Positions 31,338-42,112 of a DNA stretch of 64,000 nucleotides are shown here, piece by piece. The DNA comes from Aphidius gifuensis (taxonomy: Eukaryota > Arthropoda > Insecta > Hymenoptera > Braconidae). The position numbers and the translations under genes were made by a program. The stretch covers positions 18,783,865-18,847,864 of the forward strand of contig NC_057789.1 in the NCBI RefSeq assembly GCF_014905175.1. Reading direction: 5' to 3'. Under the pieces are notes generated by a model, which ran no database searches, was not told the origin of the DNA, and worked only from the letters and a program-made list of their open reading frames with translations. The stretch's first letter is position 1, and each line of letters begins with the position of its first letter.

Positions 31338-31584
31338 ATTCTTGGGATTCGATTCACGACATAATACATGGATTGATAAATCTAACTTATGAGTACTTCT
31401 TGAAATCAGATGAGTGGGGATTCGACTATATATTGTGAGGTTTTTTTCTGACGGCTGACAGTTGGATCTCAAATTTTAGTTGTGAGTTTTTGTTAAATAT
31501 AATAAAAAAAAAAAAATTAGCGTGTTGCGAGTACGCGCGGGGGAAGTGAAACTTCTTTCAGAGTAGTTTCATGTCACGCTGAAT

Positions 31585-31636
<52 letters not shown>

Positions 31637-33003
31637 TTAATCCTGACAATAATATTCGAATATTATTATTATAAATTTTATTATTTATATCGACACATTA
31701 ATGGAAGAAGGGCGTAAGTGCCATTTTTAGGAATTTTTTTTTTCTAAAAAGAAAAGGGCGTGAGTTCGGGCTTTGCATCTAATTTTAAGGCTTAAAGAAA
31801 AAAAAAAGTGCGTATGTTCAGGGACTTACGCCTTTTTTCCATTCTCAAAATCATTTTTAATAAAAGATGAAGATTTGTAATTATTTTTATGTTTTTCGTA
31901 TTGATAATAAATTATGTATAATTATCAGTAAACAATCAATAATTTAAAAAATCCTGCCATTAAATAAATTTCAAATAAAATTGAAAATATGCCTTTCATC
32001 TTTTATCAAAAATTATTTTGATAACGGGAAAAAAGGCGTAAATCCTTGGACATACGCCCTTTATCCTTTATCAAAGGTTGTTACGCCCATTTTCCCTTTT
32101 TTTTAAGTATTAAAATTAGATGAAAAACCCGTAAATTTATGAATTTGCACTTACGCCCTTTTTCCTTTAAAATTGACGTTTTTGGCACTTCATTCTTTAA
32201 TGCGACAATATAATTGATACCATCGATATTATTACTCATATTATATTGATATTATTGTTAATCATAATATTATTGGAGTTATTATTATTTATAATAATAT
32301 TATTCATATATAACCATAGTATAAATAAAATAATAATTTCAAAAATATCATCGATGATAATAATATCAATATAATATTAGTAATAATAACAATAATATTA
32401 TCGATTTATAATAATATCAGTGATATTAATAATATAAATAATAACATTGACAATAACATTTATATATAAATATTGATAATTATTAGTATTGATATTCAAA
32501 ATATTATTATTATAGATATTATTATTAATATCAATACTATTGTGAATAATTGGTAATATTATCAAAATTATTGTTGTTATAATTATCATCATTTATATAT
32601 ATTTATAATAATTTTATTGTTATTATAATAATGATTCTTTAAACCCGCGAGATAACTATTGCTTAATACGTTTAAATGAATTTTTTTTTAAAATCAATTA
32701 TTTAAGTATTAAACTCAGTTGAACTGTTTAATAATATTTAAATAAAAAAAAAAAAGTCGCTCACGCATACACACATAGCAGCTGACGTTCCTAGTTTATC
32801 CGCTTGTGGCCGAGCGTATACCAGAGAGAGTATACCAGAGAGAGTATACCAGAAAGAGTATACGTGACAGAGAGTATAGGAGAGCGTGTGACAGAGAGTA
32901 AACGCGAGCGTGTGACAGAGAGTAAACGCGAGCGCGTAACGCTAGCAGGGCCTCGAATTTTTTTGCTACCCTCCGTAAAGAAGTTTCACTTCAAAAATAA
33001 AAC
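31338..33003. mobile_element. Repeat-rich insertion with GAAGTGAAACTT ends
   Basis: No gene. From 31545 the left end reads GGGGAAGTGAAACTTCTTT and the right end AAAGAAGTTTCACTTC at 32978-32993. Between lie AAT-type microsatellites (31590-31635, 32220-32600), a palindromic element (31701-32175) and GAGAGTATACCA / GAGAGTAAACGCGAGCG tandem repeats (32820-32940). It shares both ends with the compound insertion at 1293-11049. Confidence 0.5.
31701..32175. repeat. Palindromic MITE-like element
   Basis: AAGGGCGTAAGTGC near 31705 is mirrored by GCACTTACGCCCTT near 32150, and inner arms 31808-31870 and 31996-32063 are also inverted copies. The whole could fold into one long hairpin. No ORF. Confidence 0.6.
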
Positions 33004-33594
33004 ATGGTTCGTTTTATTGATGTGCAAGGATTCGGTAATCCAGAAAAGTGTTTGGATTTTTCATATAAAGAGTTTGCTTGGTTAGAGCTAGACGCTAAAT
33101 ATGAAAATAAAAATTGGAAAGATAATCATTTTATTTTCGCTGAAGAATATCCTGCAGCAGAATGTCCGCAAAGAGAGAAAAATAAAATTTTATGGTGTCA
33201 ATCTAAAATTCATGGCATACCCTGGAGTTTTGGCGAAACACCTTATAAAAGGGCATTCTTTGAAATTCAACATTGTGTTTTTCATGAAGGACCTGTAATT
33301 GTCAACGGAAGATCAACGAAAGATTTGATTGAATATGTATGCGGTTTATATCATGAAGAGAACAACGAATTGGTATTCGATTTACAACAATTAGGTGCTC
33401 CAGACTGCAATAAAATGGAAGAAAAAGCACCATTTTCACACTCTGAAATGCATTCACTCTGTAAAAATTACGATTGTGCCATTGAAAATGTATACAAAAT
33501 GAAACAATGGTTTAAAAAAAATTTTCCAAACATCAATACTGAAGAAGATTTCACCTGGATACAACTTTTAGAAAAAAGAATAGTTAACAAATAA
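33004..33594 (+). CDS. Inner DEDD-nuclease-like gene 2, intact
   Basis: 196 codons, ATG start 11 bp after the end of the preceding insertion. MVRFIDVQGFG gives the Exo I-like motif; KIHGIPWSFGETPYKRA, VIVNGRSTKDLIEYV and LVFDLQQLGAP fall in the middle; CKNYDCAIENVYKMKQWF is the Exo III-like C-terminal motif. The family resemblance to the genes at 23633/40143 and 24476 is clear by eye. One acidic position of Exo I is Gln (DVQ instead of D-x-E), so nuclease activity is doubtful. The insertion may have removed its own promoter. Confidence 0.7.
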   Translation: MVRFIDVQGFGNPEKCLDFSYKEFAWLELDAKYENKNWKDNHFIFAEEYPAAECPQREKNKILWCQSKIHGIPWSFGETPYKRAFFEIQHCVFHEGPVIVNGRSTKDLIEYVCGLYHEENNELVFDLQQLGAPDCNKMEEKAPFSHSEMHSLCKNYDCAIENVYKMKQWFKKNFPNINTEEDFTWIQLLEKRIVNK

Positions 33595-33663
33595 TAATTT
33601 TAAAAAACAAAAAATTGTATGGAAAAAATAAAAACTCATTTTTATAACATATTCAAGTATTAT

Positions 33664-36600
33664 TTATTTTTTTATATCCCCATGGTACAGTGTCTGTAGT
33701 ATTAGGCAGTAAAATTCGTTTGTCGTCTTGAAACTTAATGCTAATTTTGTTTGTAAAATTGTATGAACTACATGTTTTTTACTTCTAATTAAATATTGTT
33801 TTTTAATTAAATTCTTACGACTAAATAAACATTCTTTATAATCATTGAACTCAATTCCTTTCATTACAGATCTTTTTACTCCTTATGCTTTTTTTATAAT
33901 TTTATGTTCATTTAATATTTTCATGCTGTAAGCTTTTGCACGCAAACCAACAAATTCCGTTACAATTTTGCCTTGGTTTTCGTCTTTCATAACACCGATT
34001 TTTCGTTTATTTACTAAAGGCATGTTATAAATATTATTTTCTGGATAATCAGCTGTATCAAATTTTTCCAAATTTTTTTTCATACATTCATAAATATCAG
34101 GTACTGTGAATAAATAAGCTAAAGCATCTGTATCCATGTATAAAAGTTTAGCTGAATTTCCGTACGTTTTCTTAACATAATCATAATGAAAATCATACAA
34201 ATAAAATTTAGAAATATCAAGAATTGAAAACCCTATATAAATTGGTTTGTCAAATTTTATTTTTACTCTAGACATTTCAATAACAACAAGATCTTTTTCA
34301 AGTATGAAAATTTGGTTTTGATATTAGTGATTTTGCTCCATATCGTCCATCCCATTTTGTTATCATTTTCACATCTCTTCTACCACGTAAATTTTCGATT
34401 GCTTTACCATATATGACATTATTTAATAATTTAAATATCAAAACGCCAAAAGCATTAGTTGACTCCTGTCTTTTTTGAGTATTGAAATCTATATATTTTT
34501 TTAACCAAGGTGATTGCTTAAACTTTAATATTCTATGAATTTTTTTTAGCTGCATACCTAGACCTAAATATTGTTTTAGACTTCTATAATGAATAACATA
34601 ATTTTTTTTTGGATATAAAGTGGTCATTAGTTTGACTTGTTTGGAATTTGGTGGGATAAGATGCTCAGGACAAAGTGGAAAGTCACGATGATCATCAAAT
34701 AAACTCTCAGGGTATTCTAAATCTACTTCTAATATATATCCAACGTCTGAATCATCTGCAATTTTAAATACATCAATATTTTTATCATCATCCCACTCAA
34801 ATCCTGCATAAGGCAAATAATTCATCATTGAATGTCCATAAAGATTATTAATATCATAATACATTATATAAGATTCATCTATATTAGTATTAAAGTCAGG
34901 CATGTATCTGTTATTTGCTTTAGCATACCTGTTTGTACATTGTGCAACTCCACCTCTGATTCCTTTTTCAATGAATAAATATTTTTCTGGATCAGTTAAG
35001 AGTTCTAATTCTATCTCTGTACATTTCAACATACAATCAAATGAATAACCTGGGATAGTATAGTAGTGTATAGGATCCAAACCATAATTTGAGATACAAT
35101 TTTTTCGAAAATTTTCAAAAACATCAGCCAATAATAACACATCAGCTTGCAAATAAATATCACTGTAGTCACCTAATGTTTTAATTTTGAATGTATCCCA
35201 CACTTTTATTGCATGCTCATAATCACTGTTTGAAATATTTTCATTACTTAATTTTGAAAAAAAATTTTCTTTAGGTGGTAAAGATGTTTTATTTAATTTA
35301 TCAAAAGAATCTGTATATTCATAAGGATAAGTACCTTTTCGTTTGAGTAACTAAAATTCCTCTTCACTATTACAATATTTTCTAGTTATTTTTTTATCAC
35401 AATCTTCCAAATATGATGCAAGCTTGTCAAGGCTACTAGGCATAAATTTAAACGAATCGAGAAATCTTAAGTGTATACAATTACTTCCCGAACCATCCAA
35501 TTTTTTATACCTAACTTCTTTAGTGAATGAAACATATTTTTCTTTATTTAAAGGTAACAGCTTTATCAAGCCTTCGAATTGATTAGCCAATGATTTAATA
35601 ATAAAAAAACTATCAAAACCGCTTAAATTATGAAAAAATATTGGCAATACATGTGTATCTTGATATTGTAGATTACAATTCGAATGTGCCAAACCACGAA
35701 TGCGACCGGACATATGTGAATGATCAATAACGATTTTGTCATTTTCAGTCAACGGCTTGTCCCATATATGACATTTTTTAGATAAACGAAGCTCACGTTC
35801 TTGTTGAAAAGTCAATTGTTCCATTGGAAGAGGATTATTCAAAATGTTATTCACTTGTTTTGTTATTTTTTCAAGTTCATTAACGAACCACTCTATACAC
35901 TTTTCACTACGATTATATGCAAATTTTAAAAGTGAATCATCATATGTACAATGAAAATAATAACCAACACTATATGGTATATGGAGATCTTTTTCATTTG
36001 CTTCTGGTTGAAGTATACATTCTAAATCAGCATAAATTGAGAAAGGTGCTGGCTCTTTGAATTTATAATTTTTAAATTTTGAAATATTGTCTTCTTGATC
36101 TGGCATTATCATTCTAGCATTATTTTGATTCAAACAATCATCAGAATGGTTTTCAAATGATTTTTGTGTTTTGAAATGACATAAACATCGGTCACATAAC
36201 CATAATTCATGTTCATTTTTTGATATTTGCGAACTAATTAATCTCGATAAATTACGAATCCAAGCAAAATGAAAAACTGTTGGCGTTCTTCCTTTTTCAT
36301 TATCATGATCATCATCATCATCATCATCATCATCGTCATCAATATTATTATCATCAACACAATCATCAGCAAAACTGATATTACTGTTGTCATTTGATTT
36401 TTTTTTATTGAAAGTTTCTTGATTTAAAATTAATCAATGAATTGTACTTTTGTCTGATTTAAATTGACTCAAATATATTGGAACTATTTCATTTTTTTTC
36501 TCACATTCTATTCCATGAATATTTATTGATAACTTATTCATTTTTTCAAATTTTGGCACATCTTTTAAGGCGATAGGAAACCGAATGCCTTCATATTTTA

Positions 36601-37447
36601 ATATTGTTCTAAAGTCTGGATATGAGCTCACATGGTTACAATTCGATTTAGCTGGATGTAATGCCGCTGTTACTGATCATAAAAAGCAATATTCGTCATA
36701 ATTTTGTATATTTACAACAGCTCGTTTATTTTTAATAAACTGAGGCATTTCAATATATGTATAACTCCCTCTAATTGGTTCATACAGATTAATATTTATG
36801 CTTAAATTAATTATCTCTTTCATAGTCCAGCCTGAATCCCTTTCTTGAAATTCTTCAACCTTGACAAGAAGTTTATCTGTCATTTTTTCATCAAACCAGT
36901 TGTTTAAATCAGTTGTTGGTAAAATAATGTCATTTTTTGTATTAAAATATTTCGTTTCCTCAACAATCTCATCATTTTTCATAACTTGAAATTTACATGA
37001 CAAAATACCATTAACTTTTAAATTATTTCCTTTTTTTAAAATATTTTTAATGTGAATGGTAGTCATTTTTTTTGAATCTTGTAAAAAATATCGTAAGTCT
37101 ATATGCTGCAAATTAATAACAACCCCTGTTCGCATACGTCCTTGAAATATCGACTCTACATCAATCCATTTTACTCTATCTTTTAATTTTCTATTATCTC
37201 TACCAATACCCATGCCAGCTTTTTTTTTATCTTTTATTTGTTCAAGTATTGATTGCAATTGTATTATTGTCGTTTGAATTTGAATTTTTTGACCATGAGA
37301 CAAAGTCCAGACTTTCAATAACTTTTTTAATAATTTAATATTTTTTTTTCCGAATTTAATCCATTCTTCGATTTCGTTATGAGTTTTAATTACTCTACAA
37401 GCTTTTTCCATAATTTTAATTAATTTTTTACACTTATTCAAATCCAT
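33664..37447 (-). pseudogene. polB: Inner DNA polymerase B, near full length
   Basis: About 1,260 codons from ATG 37447. In order: N-terminal region, Asp-rich run (36300-36330), zinc finger CDRCLCHF, Exo I YADLEC, Exo II FFHNLSGFDSF, Exo III YLQADVLLLADVF, palm motif A YYDINNLYG, motif B KLLNNVIYGK and motif C YMDTDALAY. This is the protein-primed Polinton replicase. Disruptions: in-frame TGA 36677-36679, TGA 36434-36436, TAG 35351-35353, TAA 33883-33885 and a frameshift near 34280-34300. Catalytic motifs themselves are preserved. Confidence 0.88.
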
Positions 37448-38040
37448 TTTTGGAACTTATATTTTTTTTCCCGGACGATGTTTAACACTCAAACGATTTC
37501 TGACTAACGGCCTATATAAATATACGTTCCTACAATTATATTATTATGAATTTTTACTCTCAGAAAAAGTTTGTGTCAATGAACTATGAAAAAAATATTT
37601 TTCGTCTTTTATGACACTTAAAATGACGCATAGCATTTTGTAAACAAAGAGTAAGCGGTTCAAATTATTTTTATTTTTTAATTTATAATAAACAGAGAGT
37701 TGGTGACTTAGATTTTTTATATTTTCAATTTTATTATGATATAATTTTTAATGGGTCATTTAATGGCTTATTTAGTATATAATAATAAATCAGTTTACAC
37801 TTATATTTGAAAAAAATAAAAAATTATAGCTTTCGTATATGACTGTGACTTTTTTTAATTTTTTTAAATAAATAATTTAATTTATGATTTTTGACGGAAA
37901 AGTAAAGTGTTCACATCAATATATGGATTTAAATATTATAAAAACTTTTATTGCATAAGTCATTAACCGGAAAAAAATTTTTTTATAAACAATTTATGAA
38001 AAAAACACTGATAAAATTATTATTTCTATTAGGAAACTAG
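37448..38040. other. AT-rich intergenic stretch
   Basis: Holds the polB upstream region (TATATTTATATAGG about 37505-37520 on the minus strand is a TATA candidate) and low-complexity A/T sequence. No gene seen. Confidence 0.5.
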
Positions 38041-38230
38041 AAATAAAAAAAGGTCGTACCCGCCGGCAAAATGGTTGCGTATACTACAGAGGGATGTTCT
38101 ATGCGGGGGCAGTTACTCTATAGTCTAGGGAGCCATGCCGGGGGCGGTTCTATGAGCAGTCTAGGGGTACCCCCAATAGAGCGGGCCCTCTGGCTAGTGT
38201 AGGGGGGTCACTGAACGGACCCAAAAAAGA
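38041..38230. other. GC-rich island in AT-rich element
   Basis: Sharp GC-rich block with an internal imperfect duplication: GCGGGGGCAGTT and GCCGGGGGCGGTT, each followed by CTAT...AGTCTAGGG. It may be a SINE fragment, another small insertion or the 3' UTR of the spliced gene, whose last codons run into it. Confidence 0.4.
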
Positions 38231-39220
38231 TCTACTATGTTTTTATGTTGCTCTGATACTTTACTCGGATTTATTTTTTTCCTTATTATCTCTTCCTTTA
38301 TTTTCAGTGTTTTCCTCAATGCAATAGAAAGTCGTTCATTTACTTTATATTTTTTGAGATAAAATTGTATCTGAAAAAATTAAAAAAATAATTATTTTAA
38401 ATAATAAATTTTTTAATTTTTTAAATAATAATTTTTTTAATTTTTTCAGATACAATTTTATCTCAAATCATGTAAAAAAATATACATAATTATTTTAAAT
38501 AATAAATTTTTTAATTTTTTAAATAATAATGTATATTTTTTTACATGATCATGATACTTACAGCTTTATTGAAACTTTCTCTGGAAAAGTCGAATATTCT
38601 GTTGTTTCTAAAGTTTTCAACAACTCTGTTGATACAATCAAAATTCATTCTCAGTCTTTTATGCTGGAATAAAATAAAAATATTCATAAATAAAAATTTA
38701 TACATATTGTTTTTAAACGTATCGAAATTATTAACAATAACTTACTTCAGTCTCTATCATCTTTACATTTTCTGCAATATCCTCATAAAATTCGTACTTC
38801 AACTCATCATTTTTTATTATTTTTATCACTTCACAAGCTAACAGCATCATTTGTTTTGTTCCTTGATTGTGTATTTCATCAAGCTAGAAAAATAATTTCG
38901 AGAATTAAATAACATTGAGTTTTAAAGAACGTATCAAAGAAAAAATTTATAAACATTATACTCACTTTATCGTCAATTTTCTTTCTATTGATGTGCAATG
39001 AAATTACTTGATTGTCACTATCAATGATTTCGAATAATTCCAAGGTTTTTTGTATTGCTGTTATTATATTCAATATTTCCAGACTCTGAAATAAAAATAT
39101 TAAAAATTGGAATCACTTGAAAGACGACGAACAAAAATTTCTATTGCACAGCACACAAACAAAACTAGTCATACTTACTTCTCTCTGTAATTTCCGTATT
39201 TCTTTTATTAGCTGAACCAT
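38194..39220 (-). CDS. Spliced five-exon gene, unknown helical protein
   Basis: Predicted minus-strand exons: 39179-39220, 38966-39085, 38746-38883, 38562-38663 and 38194-38370. Lengths are 42, 120, 138, 102 and 177 bp, and all introns are phase 0. Donors are GTAAGT (three) and GTGAGT; acceptors are TTTCAG, TTCTAG, TTCCAG and TTTCAG after T-rich tracts. Introns are 93, 82, 82 and 191 bp. The product of 192 residues is rich in Lys, Glu, Ile and Leu, and likely helical or coiled-coil; no known domain. The last exon end, reaching GC-rich DNA, is least certain. It lies between polB and the right TIR, on polB's strand. Spliceosomal introns are unusual for Polinton genes. Confidence 0.6.
38352..38550. 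repeat. Nested inverted repeats in intron 4
   Basis: TTTGAGATAAAATTGTATCTG at 38352-38372 is mirrored at 38446-38468, and CATGTAAAAAAATATACAT at 38470-38488 is mirrored at 38530-38548. The first pair duplicates the exon 5 acceptor in reverse. AAATAATAATTTTT repeats fill the space. Confidence 0.7.
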
Positions 39221-39898
39221 TTTTTTGAATTTTTTTGCTTTGACTGTCACAGACTAACCGTTTAAAACGAACTGAGGGTGTCTTAAATAAAATATTCTTG
39301 AAACCCTTAGTGAAAAAACTGATTTTCAAAATAAAAAAATATATTTTTTTATTTCAAAGGAATAACAAAGATAAAGATATAACATCATTAATATTTGAGA
39401 AAGAGGAAAAAAAAACATATAGAGAAGAAGAAAAACCCATATAGAGCATGTATTAGACTCTAATGCGTTTGTATATATTTAAACAAAAGTAATAAAATTT
39501 TAATAGTCGCCTCAAGAGTGTAAATCACGTCATGCTTCGACGAAAAAATATTTAAATACAAGTCTTTCAGTCAATTCCTTTATTAGATGAAAATAAAATT
39601 TATTGGTTTTTAAAAAAATAAATGTATAGACGCTGTGTCACTTAAGTGCATGTGCGTATATGTAATCTGATACTTTTCAGGTTCACTTTTATGTGAGGTC
39701 ATCTATTTCGTCATCTCATAGAAGTGGTTTTTTTCTTTATTTGAAATTAAAAATAATTCTATTTTTTTTTTGTTTATTCACAATTTTTATTGCCCAACCA
39801 TAAACTTTATTTAAATAATTTTTTCCAATGTATAAACAATAATTTAATTTTATTATATATACATAAACAAAACATTTAATTGAAAATTATTAATAACG
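39221..39898. other. AT-rich region before right TIR
   Basis: No further gene seen. On the minus strand TATTTTATTTAAG with CTCAGTT downstream (39270-39300) could be the spliced gene's core promoter. Confidence 0.35.
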
Positions 39899-40136
39899 AC
39901 ACACATCCGGTCCCCGTCTCCCGTCTCCCGACTCCCGTCCCCCCATTTTTAATCTCCATACTCTCAACCCTCATCCCCCCAATCTCAACTACACACACAT
40001 ATCCCTCAATCTTCAACATCTTATCTACACCCCCAACTACCCTCTAAAAACTACCCTTTATTTTTTTTTTTTTACGAATTTTAATTAAGGGATGATTAAT
40101 TAAGGGATGATATAGAACCGGCCCTGTTTCCCTACT
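39899..40136. repeat. Right terminal inverted repeat
   Basis: Reverse complement of the left TIR, ending CCCTACT at 40136 next to TATGTT. Slightly shorter than the left copy because of a contracted T tract. Confidence 0.93.
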
Positions 40137-40142
40137 TATGTT
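40137..40142. repeat. Target-site duplication, right (TATGTT)
   Basis: Second copy of the 6-bp target duplication, immediately outside the right TIR. Confidence 0.95.
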
Positions 40143-40410
40143 TTTACAACAATATTTGCGAGAACATTGTATTATTAATTTAGAAAATATATCACCACGA
40201 TTTGGTTTATTACCAGCAGACGAACATTATTGTTTATTTCACGGAGTAAATTATCCTAATTATACTTGTACTCAACAAAACGTTTATAAATTAAAAAATT
40301 GGTTCATTGGAAAAAAATTAATTATACGAGGAGGAAAAAGTGAAGACGACATTGAAGTAGATGTAGTCTTTAATTCGTTTTTCAATACAGTCAAAGAAAC
40401 ATTGGTATGA
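40143..40410 (+). pseudogene. Outer DEDD-nuclease-like gene, 3' part
   Basis: Completes the frame interrupted at 23937. Contains FGLLPADEH and the family's C-terminal CLFHGV...CTQQNVYKLKNWF motif, aligned by eye with CHCALDNVQQLKLWF and CAIENVYKMKQWF of the inner paralogs. The stop TGA (40408-40410) overlaps the ATG of the protease gene as ATGA. Confidence 0.8.
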
Positions 40411-40934
40411 ATACTATTCAATTAGTTGACGCATTACCACTTACGGATTTGACACGTGCAGGAGTATACGCTAGTGACCGATTACCTCATATATGGTCGA
40501 AACCTTGTGGAATTATTGTTAATCTTGATAATCATAATCAACCGGGATCTCATTGGGTGTGTTTTTACGTCAATAATTTGGGCCATGGACTCTTCTTCGA
40601 CAGCTTCAGATGACCTCCGAGAGATCCCCGTTTCCTTTACGCTCTCAAAAGAAATTGTGTCATCCACGAGTACAACAATATACAGCTGCAAAGTGTTACG
40701 AGTAATTGTTGCGGTCATTGGTGCATTGTTGCTCTTCATTATTTCGCGAATGGTGGGAGGCTCGACGGATTTCTCCGATTATTTACGAATGATGTTGAAC
40801 GGAACGACCGATATATTTTAAGAATGTTTGAAAAAATTGTTAGTAGACGTAAGAATTATAAACATAAGAAAAATTTTCATTTCCTTACTGGTAGTGGATC
40901 TAAAATACAATCATCTATTTGTAATCGAAATTAA
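40407..40934 (+). pseudogene. Outer adenain-like cysteine protease
   Basis: One frame of 175 codons from ATG 40407, with a single in-frame TGA at 40611-40613. GSHWVCFYV (His49) precedes FFDSF (Asp65); after the stop comes NCCGHWCIVAL, where the nucleophile Cys is expected. This is the adenovirus-type maturation protease of Polintons. The stop separates the catalytic Cys from His and Asp. It starts within the ATGA overlap with the upstream gene and is followed 57 bp later by the IAP gene. Confidence 0.8.
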
Positions 40935-40991
40935 ATAAATAAATTTATAAAAAAAACATGTGTGGAATTTTTACTGGAAAATAAGTAGTTT

Positions 40992-42112
40992 ATGAATTGG
41001 GGAATTGCATCCATTGGTTCAGGTGAAAACTCCCCTCCCATATTACATTATCAAAAAATGTACCCACGTCGTCTTTTACGACAACTAGTTTTAAAAATAC
41101 CGTCTTTAGTAGAAGATAGAAAACGGCAATATAATAAATATATTTATCGAGTAGAAGAAACTAGACAAAAAAGTATAGAGCTATCACTGGTAGCCGATAT
41201 TTGTGATCCTGTAAGATTTTCTGCTGCTGGATTTTATTATACTGTTCATGGATCTAAGTTGAAATGTTTTGAGTGTTGTGTTGAAATTGAAAAATGGAAT
41301 CAAGTGACAATCCGTGGCTAGATCATCAACGTGCTAAGGCAAGCTGTCGTTTTATTAGAAATATAGCTTGTGGTAATGTACCTAGAGGAGTAAGCCCACA
41401 ACTTATACCTATTGAAGGTGATCCACATGGTATACCTTCAGATTTTCGTGCTTCGTATCGTGTTCCATCTACTTCAAGAGACGAAGACCGTACATTTTAT
41501 GCTGAATTTTATATTGATCTTGAAATAGAAGAATATTCTAATCCCCCAATTGAAGAACATTGTGTTGGAATATCTACTACACCGCCAGCGGAAAAAGATC
41601 TGGTCCCATATGAATCACGATTAAATACATTTTATTATTGGCCGAAATATATTTCTCAGACAAAAGAATCCATGGCTGAGGCTGGATTTTTTTATTCGTC
41701 TATAGGAGATTATGTAATTTGTCATCATTGTGGAAATGGAATTAAAGATTGGAAAAATAATGAAGATCCATGGGAAGAACATGCTAGATATTTTCCGGAA
41801 TGTTATTTTCTCCGACTAATAAAAGGAAATGATTTTGTCGAACGATATTCATTGCAATACAATTTTGAAAAAAGTGAAGAAAGTACGGAAGAAAAAAAAA
41901 TTAAGAAAAAGAAAGACAAAATAAAAAAAGATAAAAAAAGTAAAAAAAAAGATAATACATTTGTTTGTAAAATTTGTTATAATGAACCATTGTCTGTTAT
42001 TTTTCTTCCTTGTTTACATATAGTTACATGTGTCAAATGTGCTCCAGCAATTGATAAATTTATTATATGTCGAGTTCATATACCTGGTGTCATTCAACCA
42101 ATAATATCATAA
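40992..42112 (+). pseudogene. iap: IAP-type protein: BIR, BIR, degenerate RING
   Basis: Two overlapping frames, 40992-41321 and 41294-42112, together encode an inhibitor-of-apoptosis protein. BIR1 is split by a frameshift near 41290-41300: its C-x2-C lies in the first frame and H-x6-C in the second. BIR2 is complete, with CHHC (143, 146), H163 and C170 of the second frame. A Lys-rich linker (200-220) leads to a C-terminal RING: C225, C228, C240, H242, C246, C249 and C259 are present, but the expected Cys at 256 is Phe. IAPs bind caspases and ubiquitinate partners. No introns, suggesting capture from mRNA or another virus. Confidence 0.85.

Larger units (their letters stand above)
23938..40136. 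mobile_element. Inner Polinton/Maverick, complete ends, 16,199 bp
   Basis: Begins AGTAGGGAAACAGG and ends with the reverse complement, so termini are AG...CT; TIRs are ~240-250 bp and the TSD is TATGTT. All are hallmarks of Polintons, and the length falls in their 15-20 kb range. Contents: two DEDD-nuclease-like genes, capsid genes, protease, PLA2/pVI-like protein, ATPase, integrase remnant, polB and a spliced gene. Capsid genes run on the minus strand, ATPase and integrase on the plus strand, and polB on the minus strand near the right end. Several ORFs are broken, so it is probably not mobile now. Confidence 0.93.

Noticed and set aside
32398..32592. Asn/Ile-rich minus-strand ORF
   Set aside because: Encoded entirely by AAT/ATT microsatellite DNA; no domain or start context.
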